Shown one piece after another: positions 47,863 to 56,546 of a stretch of DNA of 64,000 nt. Source of the DNA: Actinomycetota bacterium (lineage in GTDB: Bacteria; Actinomycetota; Acidimicrobiia; Acidimicrobiales; Poriferisodalaceae); assembly GCA_014238065.1 (NCBI GenBank), contig JABABU010000051.1, positions 104,613-168,612 of the forward strand, in the 5' to 3' direction. Below the pieces are notes generated by a model that worked only from the letters and a program-made list of their open reading frames with translations, did not search any database and was not told the DNA's origin. A program made the position numbers and the translations under genes. Numbering within the stretch: the first letter of the stretch is position 1; each line of letters begins with the position of its first letter.

Positions 47863-48345
47863 ATGAAGCGAACTTCCTTCCGTTGGTGCGTGTCTATTGG
47901 AGTTATGACAGCGGCGCTGCTGTCGTTCGGAACAGTCCAGGCGCAGACAGCCGAGGACAATCCCGACAGGGTCGAAGAAGGCAAGGTCGTCTTCGAAGCC
48001 AACTGCGCTCGTTGCCACGGCGCTGACGGCGCCGGGACCAACTTCGGCCGTCCCCTCACCGACATCGCGGTGCAGCAACCGGATCGAAACGTACACATCA
48101 CGTCGGTGACCGACGGACTCCGCAACATGCCGGCTTTGGGTGGAGACCTGAGCGAAGAGGAGATCGACGATGCCATCTCGTATGTTCGCTTGACCTTCGT
48201 GTCCGAGATCGCAGCCGAAGAGGAAGAGCCCGAAGAACTCGCGGCCACGGGCGGCGGTGAAGAATACGCCAGCGCCGTCGGCTTGAGTCTCATAGGTGTA
48301 GGCGGCCTACTCGTTCTCGCCTCACGCCGCCGCCGCGCCGCCTGA
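47863..48345 (+). CDS. c-type cytochrome with LAxTG sortase-like tail
   Basis: Secreted monohaem cytochrome of 160 residues. A signal peptide (about 1-28, ending VQAQ) is followed by one class-I cytochrome c domain: haem-binding CARCH (Cys48, Cys51, His52) and axial Met89 in NMPALGG. The C-terminus has an acidic stretch, LAATG (126-130), a hydrophobic segment (VGLSLIGVGGLLVLA) and a positive RRRR tail: the layout of a cell-wall sorting signal of the LAxTG type used by class E sortases. It would thus be an anchored electron carrier at the cell surface. No sortase lies in the window. Confidence 0.9.
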   Translation: MKRTSFRWCVSIGVMTAALLSFGTVQAQTAEDNPDRVEEGKVVFEANCARCHGADGAGTNFGRPLTDIAVQQPDRNVHITSVTDGLRNMPALGGDLSEEEIDDAISYVRLTFVSEIAAEEEEPEELAATGGGEEYASAVGLSLIGVGGLLVLASRRRRAA

Positions 48346-48417
48346 GCCCAATTCGTCGGCCAGACCTTCGCCGGTCCGAGGAAGATCCGCTGACCCGGAC
48401 ACAGACGGTACGTGTGG

Positions 48418-48488
48418 AGCGGCGACGGGGAATCGAACCCCGGTAATGAGGTTGGAAACCTCATGTTCTACCATTGAACTACCGCCGC
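48418..48488 (-). tRNA. tRNA-Gly (TCC)
   Basis: 71-nt cloverleaf on the minus strand: acceptor GCGGCGG with TCGCCGC (one G-U), discriminator T73, D-arm AGTTCAATGGTAGAAC, anticodon stem TGAGG/CCTCA around TTTCCAA (anticodon TCC), and T-arm CGGGGTTCGATTCCCCG. Confidence 0.95.
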
Positions 48489-48531
48489 AGAGGTGGCCGA
48501 GTGTAGCGAGCCGGCGCGCCGACTTACTCCT

Positions 48532-49587
48532 TCAATCGTTGGGAATGCGGATCGAGACGCGACCACCTGGGCCGTCGGCTATGGCGACCATTCCCCCATG
48601 GGCTTCGACGACGCCTCTGGCAATGGCCAGCCCGAGTCCTGCCCCGCCAAGCGATCGGTTACGACTGTCGTCTGCTCGTGAGAACGGTTCGAGTGCTCTT
48701 TCGACAAAGCCCGGTTCGAAACCTGGACCGTCGTCGATCACCGTGATCGTGACGCCGTCGTCGCCGGACTCAACGATCAGTTCGACGGACCCGCCGGCTG
48801 GTGCGTGACGAATCGCGTTGTCGATGAGGTTCCTGACAACGCGGCCGAGATCGTGGGCCGTTCCCCTGACAACCGCTCGGCCCGAGGCGGTGACCTCCAG
48901 ACCGACGGCCGCGCTCGCGGCAGTCGGCAGAAGGGCCTCTGCTGCTTCGTCGACGAGTTCGGCCAGGTCGACGTGATCACGACCTGCCTCGAATCGGCCG
49001 GCGTCGATCTGGGCGAGGAGGAACAAGTCGTCAACGAGTCGAGTCAGGTGATCGACCTCGGTACGAACGGCGCGAAGATACCTGGCCTGATCGGTGGCGA
49101 CACCGTCCTCGATGGCCTCGACAGCGGCACGGATTGCCGCGAGAGGCGTGCGTAGGTCGTGCCCTACCGACGCGATCAACAGGCGTCGCTCTGATTCTTC
49201 GGCTGTCCTGCGAAGCTCGGTGAGCTCGAGGCGCGCCACCATGTGATCGAACGAGTCAGCTGTCGAGCCGACCTCATCCAAACGACTCACACCAGCCCGG
49301 GCGCCGAGATCGCCGTCGGCAACGCGGCGAGCAGCACCGGCCAGTCGGTCGAGGTCCTCGACGAGAGGTCGGCTGACCAAGTTCGCCACGACGACCGCGA
49401 GTACGAACGCCGCTGCAATGACGACGAGCATGAAATTGCGCTCGTTCCCTGACAGGTACATCGCCTCTGCGGCGATGAACACCGAGGCAAGCGCAGTGGC
49501 CGTTGCCGCGACGGCGCCCGCGAGTACGAGTCGACGCACGCCGGTGGGACGCAGATTGCTGGCCAGACGTTTGATCCGTGCGGTCAT
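48532..49587 (-). CDS. Sensor histidine kinase
   Basis: Membrane-bound kinase of 351 residues. Two transmembrane helices (about 15-35 and 42-65), a HAMP domain (RPLVEDLDRLAGAARRVADGDLGAR), the dimerisation/phosphoacceptor region with His in ASVGHDLRTPLAAI, and the HATPase domain (N box NLIDNAIRHA, G1 DDGPGF, G2 GGAGLGLAI). It lacks a large extracellular sensor, since only a short loop joins the helices. ATG 49587 overlaps the response-regulator stop by 4 bp. Confidence 0.93.
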   Translation of the reverse strand: MTARIKRLASNLRPTGVRRLVLAGAVAATATALASVFIAAEAMYLSGNERNFMLVVIAAAFVLAVVVANLVSRPLVEDLDRLAGAARRVADGDLGARAGVSRLDEVGSTADSFDHMVARLELTELRRTAEESERRLLIASVGHDLRTPLAAIRAAVEAIEDGVATDQARYLRAVRTEVDHLTRLVDDLFLLAQIDAGRFEAGRDHVDLAELVDEAAEALLPTAASAAVGLEVTASGRAVVRGTAHDLGRVVRNLIDNAIRHAPAGGSVELIVESGDDGVTITVIDDGPGFEPGFVERALEPFSRADDSRNRSLGGAGLGLAIARGVVEAHGGMVAIADGPGGRVSIRIPND

Positions 49588-50264
49588 GGGTCGAATCTGT
49601 ATCCGACGCCCCACACGGTGGAGAGATGGTCTGGATTCTCGGGGTCGTGCTCGATCTTTCGGCGCAGACGCCGAACGTGAACGGTCACCGTTGATGGGTC
49701 CTGCCACTCGGCACTGGACTTCCACACGGCCCGAAGAAGTTCCGACCTTGAGAACGCACGGCCGCTGTTCTTCGCCATGTAGGCGAACAACTCGAACTCG
49801 CGCGGTGTCGTGTCGACCACGTTCCCACCGACAGAAAGCTCTCTGGCTGGTTCGTCGACACAAAAACGACCAACCTCGAGAACTTCACCAGCGGTGCCGA
49901 CCCCCGACCGCCGGAGAACCGAGCGAACTCGAGCCGCGAGCTCGCGAGGCGAGAACGGTTTCACGACATAGTCGTCCGCGCCAAGATCGAGTCCGGCAAC
50001 TCGGTCGGTCTCTGAGGTCCTGGCGGTCAGCATGATCACCGGGAGGTCCTGGTTCGATCTGATCTCGGCCAGAACTTCGAAGCCGTTGACCTCTGGAAGC
50101 ATCACGTCGAGTACCACGACGTCAGGACGGTCGTTGGCGACGGCTTCGAGAGCGCGGCGGCCGTTGTCGACCTCGGTGACTCGGATGCCATCGCGGCGGA
50201 GATAGTCGGACACGACGGAACGAACAGTCTGTTCGTCGTCGACCACGAGTACGTGTGCAGCCAT
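49584..50264 (-). CDS. OmpR/PhoB-family response regulator
   Basis: 226-residue transcription factor. The receiver domain has DD (9-10), phosphoacceptor Asp53 in VVVLDVMLPE, conserved Thr and Lys (MLTART, DYVVKPF); the C-terminal winged helix has VGRFCVDEPARELSVGG and DPSTVTVHVRRLRRKIEHDP with WGVGYRFDP. It is co-transcribed with the downstream histidine kinase; target genes are unknown. The 250 bp upstream of it contain no other gene. Confidence 0.95.
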   Translation of the reverse strand: MAAHVLVVDDEQTVRSVVSDYLRRDGIRVTEVDNGRRALEAVANDRPDVVVLDVMLPEVNGFEVLAEIRSNQDLPVIMLTARTSETDRVAGLDLGADDYVVKPFSPRELAARVRSVLRRSGVGTAGEVLEVGRFCVDEPARELSVGGNVVDTTPREFELFAYMAKNSGRAFSRSELLRAVWKSSAEWQDPSTVTVHVRRLRRKIEHDPENPDHLSTVWGVGYRFDP

Positions 50265-50517
50265 CGCAAGCTCCTCGCTGCAATCCTACGGACGAGTTGC
50301 CCGTGCCGGTATGAACGCCTCCCCAGCCCCGGCGGTTCCCGGGCCAGGGCCGTTCACGAGTTGGTCATCCATCGACGCTGGCCCGAATGCGTCCTGCCCG
50401 ACGCCATTCATTCCAACGGTGTCATCATCAGAGAAGCCGAGGGAGATCGAGCCTGCGTCATGGCTCAATGTCCGGTGACGGCATCGACGGACGATGAAAC
50501 CGAGATTGACCACTTCG

Positions 50518-53500
50518 TCAGGTGAGTACGCCCGGCAGCTCCGCGCCTCGGATTCGTTCGTTCAGATTTGCCACGTCATCAGCGATCAGCCGCGCCAGCT
50601 CGGTCAAGGCTGACTGCGCCCTTCCCGCGAAGTCATCGAAAGCCTCAACCGACTGAACAGTTGGAGCTGCGTCGGCACTGGCCACGACCGAAGTCAGCGC
50701 GAGAAGCTTCCCGTTGATCGTCACCGGGTGTCTCAGACGCGCCCCCGTATGGGAATTCACGTCGACAAGACGGCCCAATACCCCGCTGATGTCACTCTTC
50801 AGTCGCGCCGCCTCCACCTCGACATCATCTGGCTCGCTTGTGTCGGAACGGCCCTTCGACAGACTTCGCTCGAGGACGTCGAGCTGGTCGACAACGATCA
50901 GCGCATCGTTCACGTGGCTGTGGATCTCACCAAGAACCCGGTTTATGTTCTGCAGCAAGTCGTACTGCGCCACGAGATCGGCATCAGAAGCCGGCACTCC
51001 CGGTTCGGCCACCACATCGAATGACGCGGTGTGAGCTTGCCCGCCGATCGCAAGCTCGACGTGGTAGGTGCCCGGAGCGACTCGCGGACCTGTCCGCTCC
51101 TTCTTCATAGCGGCGTCGTTGTCGGGCTTGACACAGTCGGCCACTCGCAGGTCCCACACGAAACGATTGAGGCCCCGCTCGGTGCTCAAGAACCGTTCCG
51201 GTGCGATGTCATCGTCTGGTTCGTGGTCGATTGGCTTGCCACAGAACGAACGCAGTTCCTCACCGTCGCTCGAGCGAAAAGTCAGAGTGACCGACGCTGG
51301 ATCGACGGCTCCATCGAGCCGGTAGTACAGAACCGCTCCATTCGGCGGATTTTCGCCACCGTCGAGTACATGACGGTGCATCTCACCGAACTCGTCGAGG
51401 CTCTCATAGTTCGTGACAGGTGCCCCGAAGCCGACCCGACGCTTTCCTGGGCCGCTGTAGGTGTTGCCCATCCATGTCTGCCAGCGGCGCATCGTCTTCG
51501 ATGGAGGAACGAGAACCGAGCCGGATCCGTGGTTTCGCAACGCGCTGATGTCATCGAGGATCCAAAACGACCGACCGTGCGTCCCGACAACGAGATCGTC
51601 ACCTTTGATGACCATGTCATACACGGGGACGACGGGCAGGCGGTGGTTCTGGTCTCCCCCTCCTTGAAGCCGCTGCCAGGTGTCACCCGCGTCGAACGAC
51701 ACGAAGATCCCTGTCTCGGTGCCCACGAACAGGAGCCCGGCTCGCTTCGGATCTTCGCGGACGCACCGCGTGATCTGCTCAGGTGGAAAGTCGAGCCGCT
51801 GCCAGGTCGTACCTCTGTCGGAACTCTTGTAGAGATAGGGCGCGTAGTCGTCGACCTTGTAACGGGTCGCAGCCATGAAAACCGTGTCGGCATCGTGGAC
51901 GGAAGCCTCGATCATGGTGACGCAGGTGCTGTCGGCGAAGTCCTGAGGTGTGATATCGGTCCACTCCGCACCACCGTCGGAGGTGAAGTGAACAAGGCCG
52001 TCATCGGTTCCAGCCCACAGCACCCCGGCATCCCACGGCGATTCTGCGAGCGCGAACACCGTGGCGTACGTCTCGGCACCCGACGTGTCCGGCGTCAACG
52101 GTCCGCCAGGAACAATCAACTTGTCGGCCTCCGCCTTGCTGAGATCGGGGCTGATGATCTCCCAGCTATGGCCCTCGTCGGAGGTCTTGAACACGTGATT
52201 GCCGGCGGCATAGATCGTTCCGACATCGTGCGGCGAGAACATGATCGGGTAGGTCCACGCGAACCGGTACTTCATGTCCTCCGCGCCTGCCCCGAAATTG
52301 ATCTCGGGCCACACGGTGACGAGCTGAACCTGCTTGGTCCGATGGTCGTAGCGCTGCAACGCGTTGCCACCGCCGGGTGAACTGCCGATTGCCCCGACAA
52401 ACACGATGTCGGGGTCCTCAGGATTTGAGGCGATGTAGCCGCTCTCCCCTGTGCCGGCCGGATAACAGTGACCGAAGCCGATGACATGATCCTCGCTGGC
52501 ACTTGGCACCGCGATGCTGGTGTTGTCCTGCTGCGTTCCGAGTACGTGATACGGGTGATGGTTGTCAGCGACCACGTGGTAGAACTGCGCCGTTTTCTGG
52601 TTGTAGATCGACGACCAGCTTGCACCGCCGTTGAACGAAACGTTGGCTCCGCCATCATTGCTCTGGATCATTCGCTGTGGTTCGTCCGGGTCGATCCACA
52701 GGTCATGGTTGTCACCATGCGGGGTCGGGATCTCCTCGAAACTCGATCCTCCATCGCTTGACTTCCACATCTTGAGATTGTTGATGTAGACGGTGTCGGG
52801 GTCCTGAGGGTCGGCGAAGATGTGGCAGTAGTACCAAGGCCGCTGAATCAGCTGAAGATCGTCAGAGACTTTGGCCCACGTGTCGCCGCCGTCGTCGGAT
52901 CGGTACAGCACACCATCGCCGTTCTCGATGATCGCCCACACCCTGTTCGGGTTGGCCGGCGAAACTGCGACGCCGATCTTTCCCACCATCCCCTTCGGCA
53001 ATCCGGGATTGCGAGTGATGTCACTCCAGGTGTCACCCCCGTCCTTCGAGCGCCAGAGACCCGAGTCGTCGCCGCCACTGACGAGGTTCCAGAACGACCT
53101 CTGGCATTCGTAGATGCTGGCGAAGAGGATGCGCGGGTTGGTCGGGTCCATCGCCAGGTCGGCGGCGCCGGCCTTGTCACTTTTGTGCAGGACAAGTTCC
53201 CACGCATTACCCCCGTCGACTGAGCGGTACACCCCGCGCTCACTGTTGGGGCCGAACGCATGGCCGAAGGCGGCGACGTACACCAGGTCGGGATCTTTCG
53301 GGTGCACCCGGATCTCGCTGATGTGGTGCGTGTCGGCCAGGCCCATGTGCTGCCACGACTTGCCTCCGTCGGTCGACTTGTAGACCCCGTCGCCATAAGA
53401 GACATCGAGACGGATTGTCGACTCTCCCATCCCGGCATAGATGACGTTCGGATCGGCATCTGACACTGTCAGCGCGCCGACCGAAGCCGAGTCCAGAAAG

Positions 53501-53691
53501 CCATCGGAGATGTTCTCCCAGAACGCTCCCCCATCTAAGGTTCTCCAGATTCCACCGGCGCACGCGCCGAAGTAGAAGGTCATCTTGTCGGTCGGATGTC
53601 CCGCGACAGCAAGAACCCTTCCACCACGGACAGGCCCGATGCAGCGGAATCGGAGCCCAGCAAAGTCAGGATCGACGACGTCTGTACTCAT
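50518..53691 (-). CDS. BNR/Asp-box repeat (VPS10-like) propeller protein
   Basis: Large 1057-residue protein made of many Asp-box repeats (S-x-D-x-G-x-x-W, for example STDGGKSWQ, SKDGGDTWS, SDDGGDTWA, TSDEGHSWE, SSDRGTTWQ) that form two seven-bladed beta-propellers, as in VPS10/sortilin-like 'glycosyl hydrolase' annotated proteins. The C-terminal about 300 residues hold a FnIII-like segment (VDPASVTLTFRSSDGEELR) and a helical end. No signal peptide is evident, unlike most relatives. No hydrolase activity is established for this architecture. Confidence 0.88.
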   Translation of the reverse strand: MSTDVVDPDFAGLRFRCIGPVRGGRVLAVAGHPTDKMTFYFGACAGGIWRTLDGGAFWENISDGFLDSASVGALTVSDADPNVIYAGMGESTIRLDVSYGDGVYKSTDGGKSWQHMGLADTHHISEIRVHPKDPDLVYVAAFGHAFGPNSERGVYRSVDGGNAWELVLHKSDKAGAADLAMDPTNPRILFASIYECQRSFWNLVSGGDDSGLWRSKDGGDTWSDITRNPGLPKGMVGKIGVAVSPANPNRVWAIIENGDGVLYRSDDGGDTWAKVSDDLQLIQRPWYYCHIFADPQDPDTVYINNLKMWKSSDGGSSFEEIPTPHGDNHDLWIDPDEPQRMIQSNDGGANVSFNGGASWSSIYNQKTAQFYHVVADNHHPYHVLGTQQDNTSIAVPSASEDHVIGFGHCYPAGTGESGYIASNPEDPDIVFVGAIGSSPGGGNALQRYDHRTKQVQLVTVWPEINFGAGAEDMKYRFAWTYPIMFSPHDVGTIYAAGNHVFKTSDEGHSWEIISPDLSKAEADKLIVPGGPLTPDTSGAETYATVFALAESPWDAGVLWAGTDDGLVHFTSDGGAEWTDITPQDFADSTCVTMIEASVHDADTVFMAATRYKVDDYAPYLYKSSDRGTTWQRLDFPPEQITRCVREDPKRAGLLFVGTETGIFVSFDAGDTWQRLQGGGDQNHRLPVVPVYDMVIKGDDLVVGTHGRSFWILDDISALRNHGSGSVLVPPSKTMRRWQTWMGNTYSGPGKRRVGFGAPVTNYESLDEFGEMHRHVLDGGENPPNGAVLYYRLDGAVDPASVTLTFRSSDGEELRSFCGKPIDHEPDDDIAPERFLSTERGLNRFVWDLRVADCVKPDNDAAMKKERTGPRVAPGTYHVELAIGGQAHTASFDVVAEPGVPASDADLVAQYDLLQNINRVLGEIHSHVNDALIVVDQLDVLERSLSKGRSDTSEPDDVEVEAARLKSDISGVLGRLVDVNSHTGARLRHPVTINGKLLALTSVVASADAAPTVQSVEAFDDFAGRAQSALTELARLIADDVANLNERIRGAELPGVLT

Positions 53692-53903
53692 GGATTTCTC
53701 CCTCTTGGAACACCGGGCAGGTTGGCTGAAACCACCAACTACAGCACGGATCAGCGACCGTCGCTCACAGTTGACATCGGCTCATGGGAATCGTCGGAAT
53801 GTCGTTCTCGATTTCGGCGCTGGGTGGCGACAATGGGGCGACCACAGAAGTACCGGATTCGGCGAACCGGCTCCAACCGGTGTCGAGAAAGAAGCAGCGA
53901 GCT

Positions 53904-54482
53904 TCAGCCCTGGATGCCGAGCGCGGATCGGAACCGGCTGACCAACAGTGGGCCTTGGCGTGGGGGAACCACCTGGGGCGGCACATCGTCACTGATCTTG
54001 AACACTGCGAACACCGGACCAACCGCCGCTCTACACAGGGCGACAGTCGCCTCCACCTCCTCTGGCCGATCAGCCTGAGCTGTCGCTACGAAACCGCACG
54101 CAGCAGCAACCGCGGCCAGATCGGTTCCCAAACCCGTCGCTGTCGGCTGCATGCCTGTCTCGCCATAGCATTCGTTGTCGAGCACCGCGATGGCGAGGTT
54201 GGTCGGCGATGCGGACCCGATGGTCGACAGCGAGCCGAGCCCCATCAGTTGCTCCCCGTCACCGGTGATCACCAACACCCGCCGGTCGGGTCGAGCGAGC
54301 GCGAGACCGAGGCCGATCATCGCTGCCCCTCCCATGGCACCCCACAATCCGAAGTTGAGGTCATGGTCGCCCGCAGCCGCGACATCCCAACACGGGGCTC
54401 CCAGCCCGGCCACCACGAGGAGGTCGTCTCTGTCATTGAGCAGTTTGGCAGTGACGTCACGCCGGTCGAGATTGCCGGTCAC
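53904..54482 (-). CDS. Sulfopyruvate decarboxylase-like, TPP-binding beta subunit
   Basis: 192-residue ThDP-dependent enzyme subunit. It carries the TPP-binding motif GDG...N in GDGEQLMGLGSL to VLDNECYGETG. This small split form is like ComE of methanogens or the phosphonopyruvate/sulfopyruvate decarboxylase C-terminal half. It overlaps the alpha subunit by 4 bp. Activity on sulfopyruvate is inferred from architecture; phosphonopyruvate or another 2-oxoacid are alternatives. Confidence 0.82.
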   Translation of the reverse strand: MTGNLDRRDVTAKLLNDRDDLLVVAGLGAPCWDVAAAGDHDLNFGLWGAMGGAAMIGLGLALARPDRRVLVITGDGEQLMGLGSLSTIGSASPTNLAIAVLDNECYGETGMQPTATGLGTDLAAVAAACGFVATAQADRPEEVEATVALCRAAVGPVFAVFKISDDVPPQVVPPRQGPLLVSRFRSALGIQG

Positions 54483-55042
54483 CGCTCGCCCTCCGACTTG
54501 CCCGAGTCGCCCATGAACAATTTCACTCCGATGACGCGTTGTTCAATCAAGACCGCAGCAGCACGGCCACCTTCGTCGAACGTGTCGACGCAGGCCCGGG
54601 TCACGAGCGCACCGACCTCGTCGACCGACGCGGCCGAGTGAACGTCGACACCCATCAGGTCGAGGCTCCGCCCTGCGGCTTCGCCCATTGGTCGTTGCCA
54701 TGGATTCGACTCACCGGCCTGGCCACGCATGGTCACGACCATGACCGCTGGAATCTCACATGTGTTCAGCAGCCCCAGCATGTTCGTGCAGTTGCCGACA
54801 CCGCTGGACTGCATCAACAGTGCCGCTCGGCTACCCCCGAGCCACGCGCCGGTCGCAAGCGCGACACCTTCCTGCTCGGTCGTCAACCGGACAGTTTGGA
54901 CCGACGGGTCCTCATCGAGCCGGACGATGAGGTGACTGAGCCCGGCGTCCGGCACGTAGCCGATGATCCCGATACCTGACTGACGAAGCGCTTGATGAGT
55001 CGGAGCGACCCAGGACGGTTCCGCGCTCGGTCCTACTGTCAC
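54479..55042 (-). CDS. Sulfopyruvate decarboxylase-like, alpha subunit
   Basis: 187-residue pyrimidine-binding half of a split ThDP enzyme. The conserved glutamate that activates the cofactor is in LTTEQEGVALATGAWLGG, followed by LLMQSSGVGNCTNML, matching ComD-type proteins. Follows the MFS gene by 39 bp and precedes the beta subunit with a 4-bp overlap, forming an apparent three-gene operon. Confidence 0.85.
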   Translation of the reverse strand: MTVGPSAEPSWVAPTHQALRQSGIGIIGYVPDAGLSHLIVRLDEDPSVQTVRLTTEQEGVALATGAWLGGSRAALLMQSSGVGNCTNMLGLLNTCEIPAVMVVTMRGQAGESNPWQRPMGEAAGRSLDLMGVDVHSAASVDEVGALVTRACVDTFDEGGRAAAVLIEQRVIGVKLFMGDSGKSEGER

Positions 55043-55081
55043 GACGCTTGCATCCCAGGCATGTCCGAGAAAGTAGCCCTA

Positions 55082-56341
55082 CTACTGCGCTGTTGCAGCC
55101 GGGTCCCAGGTGGCACGTCCAGCTTGGGTCGGACCAGCGAGCAGCAAGGTCGCGATGGCGACCAAGTTCGCGCTGGCGGCGAAGTAGAGAGCAATTTCAT
55201 AGTCGTAGATGTCTCTCAACGCGCCAATGAGGAACGGGCCGCCGGCAACACCGATAGTGCCGAACAGCTGACAGAAGGAGTAGATGCGCGAATACTCCTT
55301 CACTCCGAACGTTTCTACGAGCAGTAGAGGCTGCAGCATGAGGAGGTTGCCGATGCTCAGACCGAACACAGCCGTCACAATGTAGATCGACATCGAACCG
55401 TCGGCGCGAGCGAGCAGCGTCAAGGCCACTGCTTGAACGACCGTCAGCCCGATCGTCATCGACCGGGTCGAAACCACGGATACGAGCAAACCGCCGGCGA
55501 GTCGACCGATGACGCTGGAGAGCGCCATGACCGAGAGAGCAGTCGCTGCCACTGAGCTGTCGACGCGTTCGCTGACGAGGTTGTACAGCTGGGCGATACC
55601 CCCCACCTGAGCGAGGAACACCATCGCATAGGTCGCGCTGATCAACACGAAGAAGCGCGTTCTTCGCGCTTGCGCGAACGTTGCCCCCTGCACAGCCACA
55701 GGAGTCAACCGACGCGGTGCCCCGTCTGGTTCGAGACCCTTGTCCGAAGGCCACGATCGGATCAGGACAGCCGAGATCGGGGCTATCCCGACGAACCAGA
55801 CGACGGCGAGCCACGGCCCAGCTTCAGCCAGCGACCGGGCCTCGATGAATCGGGCCGTTGCAGGTGTGAGCACGATCCCGCCGAACGAGAGCCCGGTCGA
55901 AGCAACCGACAATGCAATCGATCGTCGTTTGTCGAACCACCTGGCGACGATGGTGGTCGAAGGAACCAGCCCGGCTGTTGCGAACGCGACACCGAACAGA
56001 ACAAAAAATGCATACAGCTCGACGACGCTGTCGACCCACCGAAGCCCAAGCAAGGCTCCAGCACCGAGCACGGCGCCTGCGTAGTAGAAACGGCGCAGAT
56101 CTACTCGCTCCATCATCCGTGACAGAAGAAACCCGACAAGGCCGCTGACACCGAAGAACACGGCGGTTGCGCCCGACACTGCGCTAACCGACGCTTCGAG
56201 CTCTTCTTTCGACTGCCGCAGGATGACCGAAGCGTTGTAGAAACCGAGGCCGGCAGTGACTGTCAGCACGACGAAGATGGCCGCAACGACGAACCATCCG
56301 TAGAAGACCGACGGCGAGTCGGTTCGTCGTCCGCGAGCCAC
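55082..56341 (-). CDS. MFS transporter, oxalate/formate antiporter-like
   Basis: 419-residue carrier with twelve predicted membrane helices, starting at GWFVVAAIFVVLTVTAGLGFYNASVI. The N-terminal helix pattern and ATAGLVPSTTIVARWFDKRRSIALSVASTGLSFGG (loop 4-5 with RW-x-D-K-R-R) are typical of the OFA/monocarboxylate-transporter group. The downstream decarboxylase subunits suggest uptake of a sulfonate or 2-oxoacid substrate. Confidence 0.88.
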   Translation of the reverse strand: MARGRRTDSPSVFYGWFVVAAIFVVLTVTAGLGFYNASVILRQSKEELEASVSAVSGATAVFFGVSGLVGFLLSRMMERVDLRRFYYAGAVLGAGALLGLRWVDSVVELYAFFVLFGVAFATAGLVPSTTIVARWFDKRRSIALSVASTGLSFGGIVLTPATARFIEARSLAEAGPWLAVVWFVGIAPISAVLIRSWPSDKGLEPDGAPRRLTPVAVQGATFAQARRTRFFVLISATYAMVFLAQVGGIAQLYNLVSERVDSSVAATALSVMALSSVIGRLAGGLLVSVVSTRSMTIGLTVVQAVALTLLARADGSMSIYIVTAVFGLSIGNLLMLQPLLLVETFGVKEYSRIYSFCQLFGTIGVAGGPFLIGALRDIYDYEIALYFAASANLVAIATLLLAGPTQAGRATWDPAATAQ

Positions 56342-56546
56342 TGCTTGACGTTAGCCCTCAGCCTGGTTCTCTCGGCAGCTGACCTGTCGCTTCGTGATCA
56401 GCAGTCGCGACAAGGTCGTAGGTTTCGACCCCATGGTGGCGGTCATCTGCCTTCACGCTAGCGCCGCCACTTCTCGAAATATCCGGAGCTGGTGCGGAAA
56501 CAACCCACGAGTACTGTCGAGTCCAGCCTGACGACGGAGGAAACAC

